This document shows, in pieces, positions 1-13,264 of a stretch of 64,000 nucleotides of DNA. Origin of the DNA: Paracentrotus lividus (Eukaryota > Echinodermata > Echinoidea > Camarodonta > Echinidae); NCBI GenBank assembly GCA_940671915.1, contig CALNVZ010003433.1:32770988-32834987 (forward strand), written 5' to 3'. Made by a program: the position numbers and the translations under genes. The stretch's first letter is position 1. Each line of letters starts with the position of its first letter. Under the pieces are notes generated by a model. The model had not been told where the DNA came from, searched no databases, and was given only the letters and a program-made list of their open reading frames with translations.

Positions 1-3000
1 GACCGCCCCGACCTGGTCAAACTTCAAGGAAACAACAATTTATGTGTTATATTACTATCATTATAAAGGAAAGAAACAATTTATTCGCATTGGTGTTCAA
101 AAGATTTGTCCTCAAAGCGGGTCATTTTAAAGGAACCGATTCATAAAAAACACACTGTATGCTCTAGCAAATTATGTGAGCCATCCCTCACAAGAAACAT
201 GTACATACAGTTCCGCTTCACATCATTGCTTACACTACCCCTACAGTGAGGGTAAAAGTAATGTGGTTAATAGTGGTATGAAATACCTTGAATGCGCAAG
301 CATCACGGGCTTTTTTAGCACAGCCCAAAGCGGCGTTGATTAAATAACATTTCACTTTCTTCAAATGGTATTACAGGTACATATTTGGAGGGGAATTGTA
401 CTCTATGGTTAAACACCTATTAATAAATAAATCGTTATTCATTCTTGAAATCTTCTTATTTTCATTCTAGATGGTCTCCATACTGAAGTTTTCTAACAAA
501 AATCAGGTTCAATACTCTTTAGAATTAGTATGATAGAGCTGAACATGGTTCTTTTTGACAAGATAATTAGCAAACCATAATGTCACTCACTGATTTTTGG
601 AAATATCTTTGTAAATAATTAAAAAGATAACAATTTCATATTTCACGTCTTGAGCCAAATGCCAACTCTTAAATATTGCGAAAACACCTCAATTTTGGAA
701 TGCTTCAAAATACGAAAAATCCTTCTCCTTTTTTTTCTTTTTTCTTCAAAAGTTTCAGGCAGTGTAAGCCATTTTCATAAAGATTCGTTTATTCATTTTT
801 TATTAGAGTAGTGTAATCATATTAGCACTCATCTTATACTGCCCATAGAATATTGTACAATAAAAATTGTAGTTGCTTATAAAACCTCTAATCATTTATC
901 ATTGATATTTTTTTATAGAATTCATTTTGACGCAGTAAGAGAATACACTACTCACCAAGTCTAGTACAAATATATTTTCCAAAGGGAAGCCATTTACCAC
1001 CAAAACACTGCTGCCCACGAGATACCCACTGCAAAATTGAGCGGATCCACCCCTTACCCTTAGGACCAGGAAGTATGATACGTCCTAAGGAACGATGCGG
1101 TCTGCAGACATGACCACCGTACTTGGCACTACTTCGTAAAACCAGGGTTGGACTGTTGAGAAGATACAAATTTTTAAACATGATTTCAAAAAATTAATAG
1201 TGTTCTTCCATAATTGGCTCACATTATAAGTGCTCCTTAGAATATTCAAGGGGAAAATGTGTACATGTTATTAAGCCACTAACACTATAAGTGCTTTAAA
1301 ATATCCAAAAGCGCAAAAAATGTATTATACAAATATACAGACCTTGAGCAAAAATGGGTGTAAATTCTATTAGATTCGCAAAGCTATGCAAATATTTCAT
1401 TTCCTGAAGTTCTTTACCCCTGAAGGAAATGCGGGATATTTCAAGTAGCTAAGATGGTAGATTTACCGCATTCTTGCGAATGAAGCGAACGTTATTTTGT
1501 TTATATATCCCTCATTCCAAAAAAAATTATTAGAAAGAAAAAATTACAAAAAATGAAATAAATAAACTTAAAGTGTTTTCTTAACAAGATAACAACGAGG
1601 ATTTTAATCAAAGTTTAGTTCTGATTTGGAAAGTCTAAACCAATTGAGTAATTATTTTACTATTTTGAGTGAGCATAGCTAACTTTTTTGACCTGAAGTA
1701 CTTAGAAAAGGTACTTAAATCTGGATCCTAAAGCAATTTTCGCATAATTTTTCTTTTTCAAAATTGTGCAGCTAGCGTTATCAAGCCATATTTCATTTTA
1801 AAAGACTAGAATAATTTAAGACTTGTTACCAATTGGCGACTTTTTTTATTTTTATTTTGATGAGCATAGCTAGCCAACTTTGTTAGCTATGTGCTTAACA
1901 CACACCACAACACACACAAGAATGAGAAACCTATTACAAAATTCCACTGCGGTGCGTAACGCAAATTGATGGTTATGGATTGCCAGTAGGAGTTGCATGA
2001 CAATTGTTCGTTTAGAATTGCTCCGAAAACATGCCAGCAGCAATTCGATATTGCAGCAAAGCCAGTAGGGACTGTGGCCGACGAGTATGAGTGAGAAGAA
2101 ATTAAATGTGGTTCCCCGAGGGTTTTTCCACATTTGCATCAGGAAAAAAATTGGGAGTGTTTTTTTAATTTATGACAATATACTTTATGAGCTTCAAAAT
2201 ATATGACAATGCTTCACGACAATTGTCCGCTGACAACTGCTTCATGCCGATTATTTGCTCCGCATTTTTAGCCTTTTAGGACATTAGTCTAGATCTACTC
2301 TGCCAGGCAAATTGTTTCAGGATGACAATACGAATCTATGCTTCGCCGTCTCAGATCGCATCAAGACCAGGTTAGTCAGCCCAAAGAGATCAAACCAGTA
2401 CCACAGTTTACCCTCAGATCTAAAATTATTTTAAACCTGTCTCACCTCTGCCTAGACTCTAACAGTTCCTCAAATACGGCATTCTTACTTACATGCTCAG
2501 CACGACAACACAAACACCACCCAGTCGGCGGAGTTAGATTCTAACCTCTAGATCTACAACAGAAATTCTTTCCCATACAAATCATCTGTCTGATCTCACT
2601 ACTAAGCCATTTCCCTACACTACGCTACAAAGACCATTTGCGCTGTCATGCACGTCGACAATTCGGATCATACCCAGTCTACTTGGCGTCGTCGCGACAC
2701 GGTCTCGCTGTTCCTGTACGGACCACAACAGTCTATTTTTATTGCCATTTTCTTGAAAAGGTTTTAAACAGCCCAATATTTTTGCTAGCTTCCTTTAGTC
2801 CCCAAGAATCATCGAGGTATGTTTCTTCCCGACGATAGATTTTTTCGTTATATCTGTTCATTATGAAACTTACATTAGTGGCGCTCACAAACCGAGTATA
2901 CGACGGAGTCACGACATGATTGCTTCAGGTTACGCATAGGATTACGCTGAGCATGACCCTATGAATAAAGATCTAGCAGAAGGAAAGCGATTTCAGATAT

Positions 3001-6000
3001 TTATATATTTCTCGCTCCATTTATCCAATTTAGATCGGTGAATATCGTAGTCGCTAATGAATGATCTATATATTGTTACTGTGACTTAGGCACTTAATCT
3101 TGTTTACTAAACATGATGAGGACTTACGAAAGGCAAAGATATACTTATAAACACTCGCTCACAATAATATCTCTTCTCTCTCGCCCCTCTCAAAATAAAA
3201 TACAAGATAGAACTAAATAAATAAATAATAAATAAATTAATAAGGTTAAAATTATTTTAAAAAAATTAATAATTAATAAATTAATTAAAAAATGTGTAGC
3301 ATTAAAAATTGCGAAAAATCGTTTGGTTTTAGTTGTGTCCTATAAAGAGATGTGAATAAGGGGTGCGTCTATGTGGTATGGAACTGTAAGGCGAGCTTAC
3401 CCTACAACCTCTGCGCCACGCTCGGAGTGAGCCTCTATTTATCTAGCTGCACAAACAAAATGAATCTTTCACGCCATTGTACAACGCCGAAAATAATTTT
3501 GTTGAGATATAAATAATATTATTTGCGTTCATACTCTCGAGTACGGTATCTTAGGATACTACAAGATTTTATGTTCATTAATTTTTTTTGAAGAGCCTCC
3601 AATTCGCGCTCGTGTTTCATTTTAGGTGGTATGTACGTATGTACATAGGAAGTGGAGCATAACGACCCTTAGGGCAAAACGGAAATTCATCACTCATAGC
3701 TTGACGTTCAAAAAATTTCTTTCTATTAATGATTGCAGTAAATGAGGCATTGCTGCACCAATTTACCACGAGATTGTTTCAAGCAGATAAAATAGAATAC
3801 CAAATATACCCACAGAGGGACTACCATTGTGGTGTGCCACTTCAATCCTATATAATCCTCCGCATACGATGTAGGTATTTCTGCTTTGGGGCAAAATAGA
3901 TGAGATACCCACAACTCTGTGGGCTCAAAAAGGAAACCAATAATTTATTTGACTGGACCCTGGGGAGAGCTACTTTTGTGTGCTCGCATTCCATTCTTTT
4001 TTCTTCTCTGGGAGTAACTATCCATACACATACAGATATCTATCTTTTACTTATTTGCACAACTTGAAGTTCTTCAAATTCATGTTGTACAAAATCAGTC
4101 CACCGATGTGAGTTGTTATTCTTACGGGGCAAACCTAATCTCGTATATTATCTTCCATAACTAGTTCTTCATTCTTAAACTAATTTATATAGGCTATCTG
4201 ACAACAAAGAATTGCGACTGGGGAGTTCGCAGAGTTTTGCCCCCTTCTAGTTCGGTGGGCAAAACGACCTTTTCCGCCAAGTATTTTCTTTCGCTTCATT
4301 TTGCCGGTGAATGATGGAACAGTAGATTGTATGGATGAAATATTGATCGAATTCGTAGTTTCTTTTTGCCTACTCTTTGACAAAGTTCTTTCTTGCGAAA
4401 ATTGTCCAATGAGATGACAGAAGCATATTGCCTCGTTCAATGGATAGAATTTCAGCTCATCTCTTATAGTGTCGCTTGCTCCTATCTGTGCCACAGAAGC
4501 CACTTGAAGTACGTGGCATCCCACCCCTACACCTCGAATATAATAAAACCTCTCTCTTGATAAAAACTAATCAATTAATAAACAAAAATACAAGAGGGTG
4601 ATTAAGACGGTGGACATTATACCTCTCCGATCCACAGAAAACATCCAAGGTTCTGTACGACAGATAGGACAGACTATAAAAATAATCTGACACATAAAGA
4701 GAATGAATCATCTTTCCACGAAACTCCGGACATAGCCTGAATCGCGTGTTCAGTTGCCGTTCAACCCACTTCAGTATCGCAACCAGCTGAGGCGGAAGCT
4801 TCACCAGGCTTCACGCGATAGGCTAATACAGATGCGCCCATTCCAACAATCAAAATTAGCATTGTCCTCTAGCTCTGTCACGAACGAACTTTGGCATAAT
4901 TCTGAAGTCACCAGCTCCATTTCACTCCCGGTTTCATTTCATCAGTGGCGGAGAGACATCGTTTCACGCCATGTCATTGATTGACTTTGTGTATTTGGTG
5001 CGTGTAACCATAATTCGCCGCAGAACTTAATTCACGCACGACGGATAATCTTCAAAAAGTAATCAATATCATGAAAATCTGATAAGCAAGGCACCATCAG
5101 AAAGATCGGACCCAAAAATTGCTTAGGATCCAAACTTTCGTCTCACCGGAATTTTTGTGTTATCGAATTGGTTTGATGAAATGAAATTATTGACCAAACA
5201 TCGAAAAATTACGGGTCCGTGCCAAAAAATTCAGTAGTTTTTTGACAAGGGTTTGGAAATCATCATTTTCCGAGTTAATATCATAAAATTATTGAGATGA
5301 TATTTAACTATCATCTTATTCTATGAAATTTTGACTTACATTTTAGCAATCTTACTGTTATTTTCCCTTTCCTTAGATGATGGAATTTCTTGAATAAATC
5401 TTTGTTTAAACAGCTCTGTTGGGGGAAATTAAGTCACACTGTTTTGTTGACTTTTTTCAGCAGACAGACATGCAGAAGTAAGACGATCGTTCGATCTCAA
5501 CATAGACATTTTGAAAAAATCGCGGAGCCGATATCGTCAAAACCCTTTGGCTTTGATCTAGTTCACTCTTCGTTTGGCGATTCGGAGTTTTAGAATTTGC
5601 CGTTTATTTTGGTAATCATAGTTTTCCGTTGATTGAGTAAAACATGAAATATTGTTGATTGAATGTGGCAATTTTTATAAATCTTTAAATTTGCGCGAAC
5701 TATGTCTCCCCATCATACACAGTGAGCGAGCAGAGAGAGGAAACAAAAATTGGCGGATTATAGCCCGAACTTGTAGACATTCCATGTGTGATGTTGGCGC
5801 TGGCTGTTGTCCAAGTAAATAAAGAATAGATCAAGGAAAGACAATGGAAAATGCGTCGCGCATGTTCGCGTTCTCTACCCGACCCCCGTTCGGCTGGGCC
5901 TGGCTTGGAACGCGGGCTGCCCGCGGGCCGGCCCACCCAGCCTACGTACGGCCGCAGAGGAAAAAAGAGCAGAAAGACCCTCGTTTCAGCCACGACGGCC

Positions 6001-6150
6001 TTGGTTTTCAAAGCCAAATCATTTCCCCTTATTTTCATTTCATTTCTTTAACCCTGTTATATTTACAGATATAACTGGTTTAAAAGAACATTATTAATCA
6101 CTGAGAATCAATTATCAATTGTTTATAAACTAATTCATATGTACAAAAAA
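1..6150. other. Non-coding stretch without recognisable gene
   Basis: AT-rich intergenic or intronic DNA. Short open frames (for example 4180-4524 minus and 948-1181 minus) show no family I recognise and no convincing splice context. Visible items are an AT-rich low-complexity patch (3215-3300), a half tRNA-like segment on the minus strand (3395-3435, A-box TGGCGCAGAGG, no B-box), and a CpG-dense GC-rich island at 5830-5965. Confidence 0.5.
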
Positions 6151-6252
6151 TTATTGAAATGTTGATTAAACTTACGACCCACCAAAATCCGAACTTTTTC
6201 CTGGCTGCCAGTGCCGCCATCTTGAACCCGGATGGTTTCACGGGTCAATGTC

Positions 6253-6253
<1 letters not shown>

Positions 6254-6293
<40 letters not shown>
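6254..6293 (+). repeat. Poly(A) run of 40
   Basis: Forty uninterrupted A residues. It could be the tail of a retroposed sequence on the + strand, but no element body or target duplication is visible around it. Confidence 0.8.
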
Positions 6294-6296
<3 letters not shown>

Positions 6297-6679
6297 AAAG
6301 GAAAACCTTTTCCCTTCAAAAACTCGGTGGTTTCGATAATACTATCAACTGGGAGTTTTTTAAAATGGAATATTAAGCTATGTTGAATACTGAAAATAGC
6401 CTGTGAGCGTATATATTACTGTTTACATAGGCTTCGGATATTTCGGGATTGGGGGGCTTCATTTTTCACCAACTGTTTTGGGATTTTTTTTTTAAACTAT
6501 ACCCCCCCCAACCCCCCAACATACGTGACATGAGTTTTCTTGAAAATGCCCGAAGTCTTTCTTTTTAAATTTTTTTTTTTAATTTTTTTTTTTTTTATTA
6601 AAAAAACAAAACAAAAAATATAGTATTTCCTACCTTAATATCAAACTAAAGATGATTCATATTACTTTGAACTTCAAAA

Positions 6680-7650
6680 AAAAAAACCAAAGGAATCTTA
6701 GATCTGTTGAAAACTTTTGATATATCAAACCCTGAAAAAACGCGTTTTTGGTGCTATTAAAAAGAAGATATTTATCTGAAGTCAAATCAAACGAAATAGG
6801 CAGAGCGCGAAGCGCGGGACCCCGATTTTTCTTTATATTCATCCTGAAAACAATGTATTTAACCTGGTTTTTCTTGCTATATTGCTTATAAGAACAAATT
6901 ATTTATCTCAAAAATTAAAACAAGCTGAGCCGCGAAGCGCGAGCTGAAAACTTTTGATTCATCATCAACCTAAAAAAAAGTGGCAATATTTGAGCGTTTT
7001 TTTCCGCTTATGGTTTACAAAAAAATATATATATGCCATTAAACAATGCGAGGCGCGAAAGGGCGGCTATCGGAGCTAACAAAATAAATATATTTTTGAA
7101 GAATTTAAGCAACCCATGAAAAAGAGTGCATTTTAAGGCGCTTTTTGTGCATAAACTAGAATGCGTTAAATTTAAAAAGATATTTACTCTCATTAAAACC
7201 AATGCGGGAGCGCAAAGCGCGAGCTTGAAAATTTTGATATATCAACCTGAAATGTGAAAAACAGTGCATTTCTGAGAGTTGTTTTTCGCTAATGTTTACA
7301 AGAAGATATTTTTCTCATCAAAAAGTACGGGCAGCGCGAAGGCGAGAACTGCGAGCTCAAAATTTATGATTTGAAGCATATTAACCTGAATAAATATTGT
7401 GCATTTTAAGCTTTTTTGGTTAGCATATGGTTATAAGAAGATATTTATCTCATTAAACAATGCCTGTAGAGCGCGCCAAGCGCGCGACTGGAAAATTTTT
7501 GATATATCAAACCTGAAAAAGTGTGCATTTTTAAGCGTTTTTTCCGCTATGAGCGTTATAAAGAGTGATATTTATCTCATTAACAATGTCCGAGCGCGAA
7601 AGCGCGAGACTTGAAAACTTTTGATAATTATTTATCAACCTGAAAAGTGT
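6680..7650 (+). repeat. Tandem array with GCGCGAAGCGCG core, about 7 units
   Basis: Units of about 120-160 bp. Each carries a version of CGAGCGCGAAGCGCGAG followed by GAAAAYTTTTGATATATCAA, a GTGCATTTTTAAGCG segment and AAGATATTTATCTCATTAA. Cores sit near 6803, 6930, 7050, 7209, 7333, 7470 and 7592. Units differ mostly by single-base indels. No coding potential. A related, inverted array lies at 23.3-25.0 kb. Confidence 0.85.
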
Positions 7651-9550
7651 GCATTCTAAGTGCTTTGTTAAAAAATTTAACTTAAAGAGAACGATCAACA
7701 TAAGCGTTTTCCAAAAACAAATTGAAAGAGCAGAGAGGGCGGCGCTCCAATCGATTCATACGAACCCATCAAAAACCATCTACAGGGGGGGAAAGGTCTC
7801 CGGGGGGGGCGGGGGAGGGCTTATTGTATGGTACGCCCCAACCAATATTAATATAGAGGGAAGAGGTAACCCACTTGTCCATATTTCTGGAAAAATATAA
7901 AATATAAGGATAAACAGAAAGATATGCGATCACGTGTCCATCGCGATTGCTCCTAGCGCCCTGAGTCAGTGAGACTTAAAAAGTTTTTGACAAAGCAAAA
8001 AAAATTTGAAATATGAGCATTTTAAAAAATAACCATTTTTGAGGGGCTCAGAAGGGGGGACTCAAAACATCATCAAAAGCCCCTCCCCAAAACAACCGGG
8101 GGGGGGCTCAATGGCTAGAAGCGCTCCAAACCATAAGTTATACTAGTCTCCCATATGTCTCCCTATTTAAAAAATAAAACCTGTAAAACTATGATACGTA
8201 GCAGAGAGCGCCGCAGGCGCGAGCTAAAAACTTTATGAATAGAGACCTGAATACAAACTTTATACATTTAAAAAAATTTGGATATGGGGGATGCCTAAAA
8301 TGCATATCCTTTAGTATATGATTATAGCGGGAATGGCAATGATGTTCTGAGTCCCCACAAAAAAAAAAAAAAAAAGACAACAAAAACAATAATAGATAGC
8401 AAATTTCTTCGCGGGCTATAGGGCGATCGTCGCCGACATCCTGACCCGGCCCATCAAAAAATCATTGGGGGGGGGCTCAACGATATCTGTAGCGCCCCGC
8501 CCAATATTTTTTTTTGGGGGCTGTGCCCCCCCCCCCAAAGCCCCCCCCCGGTTCCGCAAGCCCATGATATACTATTATTCTTTTCTCATTATTAGGTGTG
8601 ATTTTTTTTTAAACTGCTAGCCTTTGGGGCCGGGGTCACAACCAAGCCCCTCCCCTTAACCTAGCGGCGCTGTCTATAGATCTCACCCTTTCGTTTGCTT
8701 TGGGGCATTCAGTGAATGGCCTCGAGCCTATATAAGCTTAACTAGACCTCTATACCTCGCAAGAGACAATTCAGTTAGTGCGGCCGGCACCAAAAAACTT
8801 ACTTTTAGTTTCAAAAGAAGTGCCCCTAAAATCAACATTTCGGGCGGCACTTTGCACCCCCCCGCTAACTCTAGCCGTTTTTCTTTCAAGGATGAAAACT
8901 TTAAACACATCTATAGAGAAAGACCTTTTTTTTTTTTTTTTTTTTTTTTTTATGTCCACAATAAAATCGTTCGTTTTGGGGAAAAACCTAACGGACACGA
9001 TAACCTTTTTTTTAAAAAATAAAATATATATAATTCGTTTATAGAAATCAGCATTGAAAGTTTTTAATTTTCAATCCGCCATTTTCCATAAATAAATAGG
9101 GAGATGTTTTCAGAGGTAAATTGCCCTGTTTCGAGAAGTAAAAACACACAAATTTCTCGCCATACGTGTCAACGTCTGAACCAGTGTTTACGGTCCATAT
9201 AGGGTATATATTTTTTCCAGTCTGACGTCTCGAAAATTGTGTAAACAGATGGGGCTCAAGGGGGCACGTTCTCCCCGGGCGGAGCTTCAGGGGGCGCAAA
9301 AAAAAAAAAAAATAAGGGAAAGGAAAAAAAGAAGAAAAAACACAGGAAACAGAAAGGAAGAAGAAGAGAAGAAATGAGAAGAAAAATAGATCGCGTAATG
9401 CACAGTGATATTCATGGCCATGTTTCCTTTCCCATTATTAATTTTGGCGCCCTATCATAGCGATCCCACTTATAGGGGTTCACCACACGAATTAAATTCA
9501 GAGTGTCGGTAGAATATAAAGATTAGATCAAGGGAACGGGGGGGTCCTCT
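7651..9550. other. Low-complexity non-coding stretch
   Basis: G- and C-runs (7789-7817, 8091-8108, 8467-8548), a T-run (8928-8951) and a purine-rich stretch (9299-9390). A lone copy of the GCGCGAG core sits at 8206-8223. No gene recognised. Confidence 0.5.
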
Positions 9551-9554
9551 ACCT

Positions 9555-11270
9555 CTTTATAAAGATACAAACACTGATTTTGATCGACCTGCTTGTAAAC
9601 CAATAACTAGCTTACCAGTTTCGGCATCCTGTGGCATCCGGGATCGTGCCCCGGACCCCAAGTATTATTTTTCAACAAGATCGCTGTTATTGCGCGTTTA
9701 TTGGGGTCGGCACGGGGTCTGTTTTTCAACTCCTGTTTACAAATTCCTTGCTTATGCAATGAATGCTTGGTACCAGATTTATCAGTTCATCAAACTCTTT
9801 ACATTAAACACAAAAAATACAATATTTTTTAAATATGACCCCCTTTAGCGGAGGCTAGATTAACGTTGTAAGGGGAGTGTCTTCTGTCTCTGGAATCGTC
9901 AAAACTTACTCGGCAATGCTCGGAGAGCGTTTTATAGACTAGGAACTCGGATATTTGGTACACTCAGTTGATTTAATAATCATTTTTTGGTGCTTTCGTA
10001 TATCACCCGTCAAATAAGAAGACAAAATAAGAACATTAGCTCTGTATATACCTCTGCCCGTTATTTTTTATTAATGTGAGCTGCGTCCGACGTTGACAAA
10101 ATATAGAGAGGGCAGAGCAAATCGGGGGGGGGTGGGAGTCGTTTTTGTGATTCAGTTCCATGCAATTCTGCTTTTTAATATGCAGGTGGCGGGGGGCGGC
10201 TTCATGGTGAAAGATTAGTACGAGATTATGGGGTGGGCGGGGCACTTTTTATAAAGATCGCAACACTAGATTTCTTGATTCACCGCTGTCTTGTAAAGCC
10301 AATAACATAGTTGCCAGTTTCCGGCAATCCCTTTGGACATCCGGTGATCGGCGCCCCGGACCCGCAAATATTAATTTTTCAAAAGAATTGCTTGTTATTG
10401 TCGCGTTAATTGGGGTGGCACGGGGTCTGTTTTTTCAACTCCTGTGTGCAAAATTCCTTGCTTTATACAAGGAATGCTTGGTATCGTTATTTTTATCAGT
10501 TGATCAAACTCTTTACATTAAACAAAAAAATATACAATATTTTTTTAAATATGACCCCCACTATAGCGAGAGGCCTAGAAATTAACGGGGGTGTTCGTTA
10601 AGGGGGGTGTTCTGTCTGTCTCTGAAATCGTCAAAACTTACTCGGCATATAGCTCGGTGAGAACGTTTTTATAGACTAGAAATCGGACATTTGGTTATCA
10701 TCTCAGTGGATTAATAATTAATATCATTTTCGGTGCTTTCGTTATCAACCGTCAAATAAGAAGACAAAAATAAGAACTTTAGCTCTGTATAACGTCTGCC
10801 CGTTATTTTTTTATTATGTGAGCGTCGAAACGTGACAAAATAAATAAGCAAGCACGGGGGGGGGGGGGGGATCGTTTTTTGTATTTCAGTTCCAACATTC
10901 CTGCTCTTTAATATCGGCGGTGGGGGGGGGGGCGTATGGTAGAAAGATAGCAGCAGGGGGGGGGGCCTTTATAAAAACAAACACTGATTTTTGATCGACC
11001 TGTCTGTAAACCAATAACTAGCTTGCCAGGTTTCGGCATCCTTTGGAATCCGGGATCGCGCCCCGGACCCCAATATTATTTTTCAACAAGATTGGCTGTT
11101 ATTGCGCGTTAATGGGGTCGGGCACGGGGTCTGTTTTTTCACTCCTGTTTGCAAATTCCTTGCTTATACAAGGAATCTGCTTGGTATCAGTTTTATCAGT
11201 TGATCAAACTCTTTTACATTAAACACAAAAAATAACATATATTTTTAAATCATGAACCCCCACTATAGTG
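9555..11270 (+). repeat. Tandem repeat of about 0.7 kb, 2.4 copies
   Basis: Copy 1 starts at about 9555, copy 2 at 10242 and copy 3 at 10964; the third breaks off near 11270. Shared landmarks in order are a CTTTATAAA start, CGGGATCG.GCCCCGGACCC, TTGGGGTCGGCACGGGGTCTG, CAAACTCTTTACATTAAAC, TCGTCAAAACTTACTCGGC, GTCAAATAAGAAGACAAAA and a G-run. Differences are dominated by single-base indels and G-run length. No open frame is conserved. Confidence 0.9.
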
Positions 11271-11750
11271 GGTACAACACGGAGTAAATTGATATGCACG
11301 CAAGGTTTTTTGGGAAGGCGTAAAAGATGAGTCTATTTTATTGATGGAAATGGTCATAAAAATATATTTAATGTGTTTCATGTTGCTGTTTAATGAATAA
11401 ATATGTGCTATAAGTCCTACTCTTTCATAATTTACCATTTAGTTGAAATTAGCACTTTGGCAATTTTTTAGGAATCCTTTTTCGCAATTTTGTAACATCT
11501 ACTAAATCACGCGTACAAAGTCGTCTCTTTTGTCATAGTCTGCGGCTCAAAGGATTCTTGATTTTTGTTTGAGCTGACAAAAATTTTCTATAAGTCCCTT
11601 AACTACGAGTCCTTTAAATTTTAACTTTGCTTGATAATTGAAATACGATACTCATGCGACAGACTTGTTGGAATGTCTGTTTTTGAAGGGCGTTAATTTA
11701 ACACGTGAGCCTATGGGCGTCTATTTACTCGTAATACGTTTAACGGCCAT

Positions 11751-13260
11751 ACTTTGAAAGGGAACCTTTTTGGGACAAAATAAAGTTTTTGCTTCTTGAT
11801 TTTAAGCTGCATATTCAAATGGAGCAATGTCTGTAGTTTCATGAACTAAATTTTTTTTTTTCCGTGATTTTTACAATTTTTCATGCTCATTTGCATAAAT
11901 TAGCATATATGAAAATTAAATTGAAAACGGTACATAAAATATCTTCTTTTTTTTTTTAACCCGGACTGGAATGGATCTGCTGACTTCCTTACTTTGATCA
12001 ATGTCATTATATTATTATTTACCTCTATTCCTTTTAATCTAACCCCAAAATGATGTTGTTAACTTGATTATATTAAGATAATTAACTATGGAAGTTAATT
12101 ACCTTGAAATGTCACACACGTGACCAGAAAACACAAAAAGTTTATGCCCGGCCTTAACCATGGTTCTGGTATTATTATTATTTTTTCTCAAAAGCTAGAT
12201 TTAATGAACCTTGCATCACACCAAATATAAATCCATAAAAAGTTTTAATTTGATTATTAGTTAGCAAACAAATTAGTCACACACGTCACGTTACCCGCTT
12301 GGTGGGGGCGGTCATAAAGGTCTGATTATTTTCACTTTCATTGCCTGAAATTAATTTATTTTAGCATTTCTATGCTCCAAAATGGTTCTGCAATACCTTT
12401 TGCGAAAAAACAAAAACAAAGAAAAACAAAAGGTCGAAAAAACAAAGAAATACATAAGAAATTCATATACAATGAAATGCATAAGAAATTGATTTCGATA
12501 CCAAAATTTTTCCATTATGTAAACACAAAATTAGCATTCCAGAACCTTTAATTTGTCAATTAGAACAAAGAGTAGCCTATGATTTCATGCAATGCATAAA
12601 TTAGCATAATTAATTCATATAAAATAAATTTTGGCGCGCTCGCGCGATCAGCAGCCGAGATCTTATAGGGGGCATCATAGCCCCCCTCCCTGCCCCATCC
12701 CCAGTCTTTACAGCTACCAAAACACCCCAGTGACTGAGTTCATAAAAGTTTTTCCACATTGGATATAGTAATTGCTCAAAATGTACATTTACTGTATATG
12801 TATAATATTTTTATTTTTCTGTACAGTTTGCTGTATGTCACACACGTGACCCACTAAAATGTCACACACGTGACCCGACATCACGATATAAAATAAAAGA
12901 TAAAAAAGGAAATTTCAGAGATGACTCCTATCCAGTGGTATTTTTTGGTTAACAGATCCATAATGCACATCTCACAGCAATAACAAAATTTTATCATTTT
13001 AAAACTCACAGGAAATTCAAAATGAAATTGAACTATCAAAATCATGCCATTTTGTGAAGTCACACACGTGACCCACTTCTTTTGACCTCTGACCTTGAAC
13101 ATGCATAGTGTAAACATCAAAAAATATTTCCAAATGATAGCCAACAAAATATGCTAGCATAATATAAACATTAAATCAGTACATCTTTAAAACTGTTACA
13201 GTTATAGCCAATTGAAGTCAAGATTTTGCATAATTTCGGTCACAGACGTGACCAAGAAAG
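11751..13260 (+). repeat. Dispersed repeat rich in GTCACACACGTGAC motifs
   Basis: The motif GTCACACACGTGAC or a close variant occurs at 12111, 12276 (variant), 12837, 12861, 13059 and 13239 (variant). The first 510 bp (11751-12262) align over their whole length with 63493-64000 at the other end of the window, so this is a mobile or dispersed family. No coding frame is seen. Confidence 0.8.
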
Positions 13261-13264
13261 GTCC

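Noticed and set aside
948-1181. 77-aa minus-strand frame rich in Gly/Lys/Arg
   Set aside because: No domain recognised, no splice sites fitting an exon and no neighbouring exons; kept as non-coding.
4180-4524. 114-aa minus-strand frame
   Set aside because: Longest frame of its region but composition and motifs fit no known family; chance frame likely.
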